Origin: Stictocephala bisonia
Taxonomy: Eukaryota > Arthropoda > Insecta > Hemiptera > Membracidae
NCBI GenBank assembly: GCA_035578905.1
Contig: JAQJVL010000175.1
Coordinates: 347,001 to 411,000, forward strand
Reading direction: 5' to 3'
Length of the DNA stretch: 64,000 bases
The position numbers and the translations under genes were made by a program. The notes beneath the pieces were generated by a model. That model was not told the DNA's origin. It saw only the letters and a list, made by a program, of their open reading frames with translations, and did not search any database. Of the stretch, positions 24,301-33,300 are shown one piece after another (the stretch's first letter is position 1; each line of letters begins with the position of its first letter).

Positions 24301-27300
24301 TACAAAATATGCAGTGCACTAACAAAAAGTCAGTATGATAGACGCCGTTGTGATATTTGATTGGTTTTTGACTAATAAATAATATTTTTGTAATGGGAAT
24401 AGGAAACAAACTGTGATGACCACAGTGATTCTATATGTTTTGTATCAAAGGTGACTCTTGGAGTGTGGTAATAAGTATATAGGACTTGCAAAACAAAGAA
24501 ATTTAAATATAGTTTACGAAAAATTAATAACCCCACACTACCTTAGCTTACTAGTCGTCCCAAAAACTTGCCACATATTAGATTGGTTTTAGGATTTCTG
24601 ACATAGACTGACACACGATCTGATCCTTGTTTCATTATTAAAGTTGTTTAGTAATATAGTATAACTTATTTAAAAATATTGCTAAACTTCCTATGAGTAA
24701 TTAGTTTATTGGTATTGAATATAACATATTTCATGTAACTATCAAAGTAATGTGTATTTTTTGTGTGGAATGATTATAAAACATTATAATTATGAACTAA
24801 TTTGTTAGTACTATAAACATATTTATATTAAAGTATATTTCTTATTTAGTCGCGTAACATATGCAATAGTACTGCATTATTCAGCAATGTCCGGGCCTGA
24901 TCGGGAAGCACTATAAACACGATACATATTTTATATATTTCACTTGATTTGATTCATTAAATTGATTTTTTTAAAGATAGAAAATAAGGCGATATACTTA
25001 AGGTCTCTAGGAAATTAATTATATTTTTGTCACTTTATACGCATTTTGTAGGACACTAAAATTATTCCACTGTCACGTAGGATAGCAAATTGCTATGTGG
25101 AAGCATTGCTATAGGTAATAAATAATTGAAGTCTACAATCACAACAATAACGCGGTTCAACAAGATGAGCTCACTGCATTCAAATAGTTATATATTTTTA
25201 AAATGCCTAACATCCATGCAATCAAATACAAATGTGCCTAAATACTAACGACGTTCCTGAAATTCGAACTAGAACTTGTAAGAGTTTTTACAAGAAATCT
25301 TCTTTTAAGAGACTTTCTTTGTATTTTATGACTTGCTGAATACAGTAATTTACTGACGTTGCCAATGCTGGATTATTTTATGGCAATAAGCTATTAATAT
25401 AATTATAAACTCATGTATAGGTAATTAATTGTCAGTGTACTTGTGCCCAGCGGCCACGACGGTGCTGTCCATCACAACACTGGGGTTCATAGGGCGCGCG
25501 GCCCTGCCTAAGGTCAACTACGCCACGGCACTCGACTGGTTCGTCATTCTGTGCTTTGGCACCGTGTTCGCCGTCCTGGTCGAATACGCAGTCATCAACT
25601 TCATCGAAAAGGTGCGGGTGGATATTCAGCGTCTACTAGAAGAACGGAAGAAGCAGAAGGAACTTCAAGAAAAGTTAAAGGTTGTTGTACTTTTGTGAAT
25701 TAACTGATAAGTCAAAGGAGATTTAAAATAAGGCGCTGTATCATAATGAAAAATGTCTTGTCAAATGTGCTAAGTTCACAGTTTATAAAATAATTGTTTG
25801 ATGAATAGACAGTTATTTCTATATATTATGTACCAAAATACTTAGTCTGCCTATGTGCAATAGCTAAGCATTAGCTGGAGAATGAGAAATGTTACATGAA
25901 GGTAATATTTTGAAGCGAGAGGTTCTTTTTTTTCAAAAAGGAAATACTCTTTTGATCTTAATTCATAAAATGCCCCTTTATAAATATTATACACTATCTC
26001 TATACACATAACAAGTGAACTCCACATAACACAAACCTGTTCAAGTACCAAAGCGTGAACGATTCTTATATTCTGAAATCAGAAGGCCTAACAAATGAAT
26101 AATTTCTTGGTTAAAGAAGACATCTGAGTTATGAAAAAAGCAGGTTAGGGAGTAGTTATAAAAGCATTTCCATTTTAAAAGTAAGAAATACATATACCTA
26201 TTTGCACTACTCTTTCTTCTCAGGAAGAGCCTGCGACTGAAGATGAAGAAGAGGAGATCCTTGATGAGGATGTGGTGGTCAGCGAAGGACCCGTCGTGTC
26301 CATAGCGGTACCAAAAATACTGATGACCTGTGAGGTGGAGGATCTGGAAGACTCCAGCCAAAGTGGGGTTGGCGTGGAGAATGACCTGGACTCTCTGAAG
26401 GGAGCCCACCTCACGGTTCCGACAACTGAGGCCAAACTCAAGGTATACAACAACAAAGGTACAAGCAAATCTATTGTGTTTTTAAATAGTTTTTTACTCC
26501 GCTTGAGAGTGAATTTATTCTACAAGTGAAGTACCGAACGTCATTTGGGGATTTGAACCTTGAACCTTAGACTCCTCAGGCCACTGAGCTGCTTTATGTT
26601 TCAATGTATTTAAAAAATGTATTGTTTTATGAATACAAATTTCCATATCAATTAATTAATGGGGAAAGGGGAAACGTGGAATTATTTAAAAAATTAAAAA
26701 CTATTGACGTAAATTAATTGGCTAAATTTAAAATTATTTGATGAACATATAACTTTTTCATAAATTAATTTGATGTGTACCCAATTAATTTAGATCAGTA
26801 ACGAACACCATCACAAAAATTACCTGCAGTCATAAATTGAAAAAGAAAAGAAAAACTGTCCATACTTAAATTATTATCTATAATGGGGCATATGTTTTAT
26901 TTTCACGCGATTCTACTTAAAGACAACAACCTGTTTAAATAGCACATTCTAAGTAGTTTTATAAAGGCCATGGTTTTTTTCATTTCATATTATATGTTTA
27001 GGCTATGACTGAAGAGCTACGAGACGGGGGGGGGGGGGTACGTCACTTAAGTGTTTGTAATTCTATTAAAACAGAATTTTAAAAATGTTAATAAGTTTAT
27101 GTTTTGAAGTTTACTATATTGTAATATTAGATTAAACACAATGTTAAACCAATATTTAAAACTGTACTTGTGGGGCCTTCCGATAACAGTACTATCATCA
27201 GACCCTTCATAAATGTTACAATATTAGTCTTTATGTATATTATGTGTTTTATTCTGTATGAACATGAAGCATAATAATGTTGGCATTGCTTAACTTAATG

Positions 27301-30300
27301 GTGAATTTTACTGTATATATTCAGTAAATAGTTTCGTTTATAACTAGTCTGCTATTTATTAGAATTATAGTGATTGAACGATCAACGCCGTTTGGATGGG
27401 ATTAAGGGAGTCACACACTATTAAACTTTAATCACCAATTAATTCAGCCCTTTATTTTTTTAATTGTCTGCGATTTTGAAATGTAATTATACCTATTGTG
27501 TAAGACTTACACAATTAGAAGTCAACAGATATTTTAGTTTAGTTGAAGTAAACGTGACCAATTAATTAGCAATTTAGATTTGCATATTTTCCTGTTTAAC
27601 GTCAATCAAAACATTGTTATCTTTTACAATAACTTTTTTAGTGACAAGTTAATGTAATTTATAATACATGCGCAATTATTCAAGTTGCAGTTTTCTTTAT
27701 AGGCCTATGTAATATGAGGGGTCTAATTGCAAAACTAGCATTATCCACTTCTTCAAAATTTACAAAAACAACAAAAAACATTATAAGTGGCTAAAATGCA
27801 CTAAATTTTATTTATTTTTACCTTAACTAATACGTCTTAGTGAACTTGTTCGTTTAATGATGCTCTCATTATAAGCATTGCCTTTAAATAAAAGGAATTT
27901 AAGTTTATATATTGGAGAATGTGAGTTATGCTTTTTAACCCTGGAGAATGTGTTTTGCAATGCAGCAACACGGAGAAGGCAAGTTTTGAAATATATTAAT
28001 TTGGAATATTTCAGACAAGAATAATAGAATTAAAATATCTTAAATGTATATTAACATTGGTGTGAAGTTAATAAAAAACTGTTATGATTGATAATGAAGT
28101 TTATTAGCTACAATACGGTAACCTATGAATTATTTAAAATATTTTTTATACTTGAAGAACTGGCAGTTCCACTGTCACATGACATTCATTTTCCTCTTCA
28201 AAGTGTTATGGGATTAATTGTGGTCCGTCTAATAAATGTTTAAAAAAGTGTAAACTTTCATTTTCTCTCCAATTTTCCCCATAGTGTTTCTTTAGGAGAA
28301 GGTTTTCGTCTTCTTTTTTTCTGTTGTTTTTCTATGAAATTACCTTTTGAATAACTTCTGCTCTTACATTTCTCATACATTTTCCTCGTTTGGTTATGCT
28401 TCTAGCACATACTTCTTCATCACCTTTCACTTTATAATTTAAATCTCCTTGAACTAACACAATAAAGTCACCTTGAATCTGTTTTTTTATGAAATATACT
28501 CGTTTGCATGATTTTATTCCAAAATGCCAAGAAACAGTTTTTTTTCATATTTTCTTGTGCTGCCCGTCTCCAGTTACTGTTCATGAAGTCTTCCCCTAAA
28601 CGCTTAACTGTAGCCACGTTTCCAACAATGTTGATGTACTCTTCAGGACTTACAATAACTTAATGTCTTCTTATTTCCTTCTCAATATTACCAAACACTC
28701 TATCAGGAGGTAGGAAACTATGTCCCGTAATGGGGAATACAATCTGAACCTCTTGGATGTTAGAAGGGGCTTTAGAGTACCAATAAGCTACCATGGTAAT
28801 TAGAATTGAATTATTATACTGTCCTCCACATCAATCACTAATAAGGCGAACAGTTTTATAAGATTCAAGATTAATGCTATTCAATTTGTCGAAAAGGCAC
28901 GATGAGATTTCATTAGACTCTTTACTGAATTCATTTTCAGTCCAAATGTATGAGGTTACTCTATTTTTGGTAAGTTTTGATTTGGATGGTTCCTGTACAA
29001 CGAAAAAATTGTTCAAATATATTTGTCTGCTGTAATACGTTGACTGGTCTGGTAATTTTGGCAATGGCTGGTTTTTTTGACAATCAAAAGATAAAATCAA
29101 TGAGTCTTCCTTATCCTCTTTGGTTAGGTCATAAAATGCTTCCGATTTTAATTTGTGCACACGTTTCTCTATCATCAAGGTAGCTTTTTGGTTTACATCT
29201 TTGCAGGACTTCAATTTTTCTGTCAGTTCCAAACAGGTAGAACAAACGTCCACTCGTGGGCTGCCAAATCTTAGATTATAACACCTGTTGAAAATATATC
29301 TAAAATAAGCTTCCTTAACTATAAGAGTTTCATCTTCAGTTTGGGAACAGTACATTAGCCATAGCTTTTTAATGTTAAGCTCTGCTGGCAAGTACTTTCT
29401 ACCAGTTCGATATGTGCAATAGTGAGTTTCACTACAATTTAGGCTATTGATGAACTTCATAACGCTCTCTTTCTTGGCTCTGTTTCCTGTTATATTTCCT
29501 CCTCGTCTTTCCTTCGGTAGTTCACCTAGATTATAGAATCGCTGCCCAATGCTGGTTACTCTGAATTTTGATACATTTTTACACTTTTAAGAATGTTTTG
29601 AAGCAAACGGGGATTAATTCTTTATTTAAGTTGGGAATGAAATACTTTGCACGAGCTCCTAATGTTTTGTTTTTGTTGCTCTTAGGTCGCCTTCTTTTTA
29701 TTGTCTGAGGATGTCTTGAGCTGTTAAATCTTTACATCTAATAGCTCCTTTTGAATGATTGCATGTGGGGAAAGATGGAAAGCCCTTAGCAGCATATCTA
29801 AAAATATAAGTGGGGTTATAATATTTACCTATTAGTCTTAGCTCTCTTCCAATTATTGGGTGTAGAAACCCTTTTCCTTGATTGTTCCTTATTTAAAATA
29901 TTTACAGGTGCCACATTTAATTCCATTTTACTTTAAATCACTCAAAAATAATCTTAAGAAAGCTTTAAAACAACGAGGAGAGATGTTTGAGGTGTCACAG
30001 TGTTACCCTGTATGTTCTGTGTTCTGTTGAAATCACGTGACTAAATGAATGACTCTCATTGGTTCATTGGAGAATGTGAGTTTTGCATTGAAGCATCTGG
30101 GAGAATGTAAGTTGTGCAGTTAAGTTGAGTTTTTATTCTCCATTTTGAATAGGATAAGGCAAGTTTTGCTTTGTAATGTTATTGCAAACATGTGGAGAAT
30201 TACAGTAGCTACCAGAAACTATTAAAACCTAGATTTTGAAAAAATATGGAGAATGCAAGTTTTGTAGTTGGACCCCTCATATATGAGAGGCTACAGTACA

Positions 30301-33300
30301 GCCTGGGAAATATGTATATTTCTCCTTTGTATTAATATTACATTGTTTATATATTTACTAGGGAGCACGTATACTCGCTTTACGTACTAAACCCGTCTTT
30401 GACTTTATTTAGTAACTACACTATATAAAGTAATATGCAAATATGCAAATAATATGCAAATATATTATGTAGCATTCACTATCTCCATGGTAGCTCTAGT
30501 AGATCATTCACTGGACTTGCATCTCTACAGTTCAGCCGCTTTTATTGCGACCTAATGAAAGAACTTCTGCGAGAGAGATAAAGTTAGACATGGAAGTGAG
30601 AGAGAAGATAACTCTTCTCCCACTGTAATGGACTGACGTGCCCCTGTACCTCTTTAACATTTCGTCGACATGGATACGCCGTAGGAAGCCCAATGGTAAC
30701 TATTGGTGGTCCAGGCACGAGGAACATGGCATAACGGGAAAAGGAGCTGTGATATGAGTGAGGAATCAGCTGATGAAACGTGGTTTGTTGTCATTACCAA
30801 GTTATATTGAGGTTATGCTATAATTATATTTGCTATAATATTGTGATTTTGTTACACTATATTTTTGAAGTACCTACTTATAATATTTATATCTACTTAC
30901 ATTAAAGTTTAATTTACATATTACTGCATTTGCTATTTAAAAAAAAAAGTTCCACAGTCCCCACTCCAACGAGAGACGCAGTAGTGGATATTTTCCCTGT
31001 CTTAGTCATGAGTATTTAATTTAAATTAGAACAAATATTTAAAAAAATATTTCAATAAAACATTGTTTGTTGCAATGCTTTTTTTGTACACAACATTTTC
31101 AGTTTTTTCTTCTTTTTTTTCTGGGCATTAATAATGATGATGGTTTTCCAACTCGAGAACAGGCAACATACAATTGCCCAAATGAAAAACATGGATTTAA
31201 AAGACTTTGCCGCATACACATAACGATTGCTCCTGTGATTTATTTATAAACATGGCAAAAGTGAGTTGAATAGGAAATTGTAATCGTTTAAAATCACATG
31301 GCACGTCGTTAGGAATCATGGGAATACGTGGAATCAAAACGGGTTCGCCTTTGAAATTTACATTCAAATTGTTGGCTTCTATGAAATTGTTTACTAATTG
31401 TTTCGCTGTAGCATATTGCCATTACAGAGCCTTGGAGGGTTAATATACCGCGACATAATGATTACCGCCCCAACCTTCAATTGCAGATTATGATGTGGTA
31501 AACCGGCAATTCAAATGATTTTCAAAAATTAAGTGATAATTTAAAAATTCTATGGCATAGTTGAGATCATCTGTGTTGGCGAAATAATCAACCGACTTGC
31601 ATATTATCAGATCGCCAGCTATCTTATTTTGAATTTGAACATTCATTTCTTTAACATCAACTTTTTTGCAGCCAATATAACACGTTCGCTCAACCAAACG
31701 TGATCATTGTAATTCTGTGTAAGGTTTGGGAATACCATTTCGATGAGTTCAGCCGTAGATTCAGTAAATTGACAAATATTGTTAGGAAATGTAATGTATC
31801 CTGACGGTACTGTCATGACCAATGTCGAGCAGTTGTTTCGAAAACATCTCTCCAGATTGGTCAATCTGTAATTATATCCGTATATTCATGTTAAATTCAA
31901 GTGTTTTGCCATACTTCCATAAATTACACGATTTAAAACACGCGTTAAGTTCATCGGCTGGTGTTGATCGTGGAATTACTGGTAGTGATCATCGAAAATC
32001 ACCTGCCAAAAGTATCATATCACCACCAAACAGGTTTATGTTGTTTCGTAAATACACGTACAGTGGCTCTAGTCAATGCATCTTGCGGTCTAATGCTTCC
32101 AAATATTTGTTGTGTGCTGTTGTGCATTCGTCCCAAATGATCAGTTTCTTTGCTGCAACACTGTGGTCATTGCAGAATTCTTTGAAAGATTGAAAGTTGG
32201 AGTTTCAGTTGTTTGCATGTTCAGCGGCAGCTTGAGTGCTGAAAGTTCGACCGCCTTATAATAATGTAGCTGCAATACCTGATGAGGCAAGTGCAGTTTC
32301 ACTTTCTAATCGAATTTTTGACAAAACCAACGATATTAAAAAAAGTTCCAGTTCCACCTGGATCTAAGAAATAAATACCACCAGTTCCTGCGTTCACTCC
32401 TTTCACAATTGTCTCGTAAGCATATTTAAATTTGCAAACATTTATATTCACTATCTGGTATTGGTAATAAGGTATCTGTTCTATGATATATTTGACCCTG
32501 AATCTTGAAAGTAGGCATAAATATAATTTTTGTTGCACCAAATGATGTCATTTGAAAGTAATTATTGTATTGCTGAACATGAATAAAAGAATGTCTAGAA
32601 TCTGGTCCATTTCCGTAAACCAATGACTGTAGCGGCTCTGGTGGCGGTACTGATGGCGTCAACTTAAATTTTCCACTCGCGCAACACAATTCACGGACTT
32701 TATTTTAAAACTTAAATGCCTTGCAATGTGGACACACAATGTTCATTGCCTCAATAGCAACGATGGGCAGTAAGCAGTAATCGATTGCCACGCCGTAACT
32801 GAACGCAGCTCGGTTGGAATTAAACGCAACATTTCTCTGTTCTAGGCTTCGCGTTGCTCATCAGTTTGACTTGCTCATATGTGTATCAATGCCACTGTAC
32901 GTGTATGGGCGGGCGTGTGGGTCAATGCCACTGTACGTGTATGGGCGGGTGGGTGGGTCAATGCCACTGTACGTGTATGGGTGGGTGGGTGGGTAAATGC
33001 CTCTGTACATGTATGAGCGGGCGTATTGGTCAATGCTACTTACTGTACGTGTATGGGCGGGCGGGTGGGTCAATGCATTGGTTTGCAGCATTGCGAGTTC
33101 TACGACCTAAGTTGGTACGTTTAACTGGTGGCATTTGAAGTACCAAAATTCAACAAAACATAAACTTTAAATAGACCATTTAAGACCACGAAACATCTTC
33201 TAACAAAAATAACTGAACAAACTGAAAATAATACAAAACACTGGTCAAAACGAAAATCTATTTACCTGGACATATGGTGCTTTCTTCCACTCATGGAATT

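Noticed and set aside
26041..26468. Minus-strand frames opposite the acidic-loop exon
   Set aside because: Antisense shadow of the receptor exon at 26224-26442.
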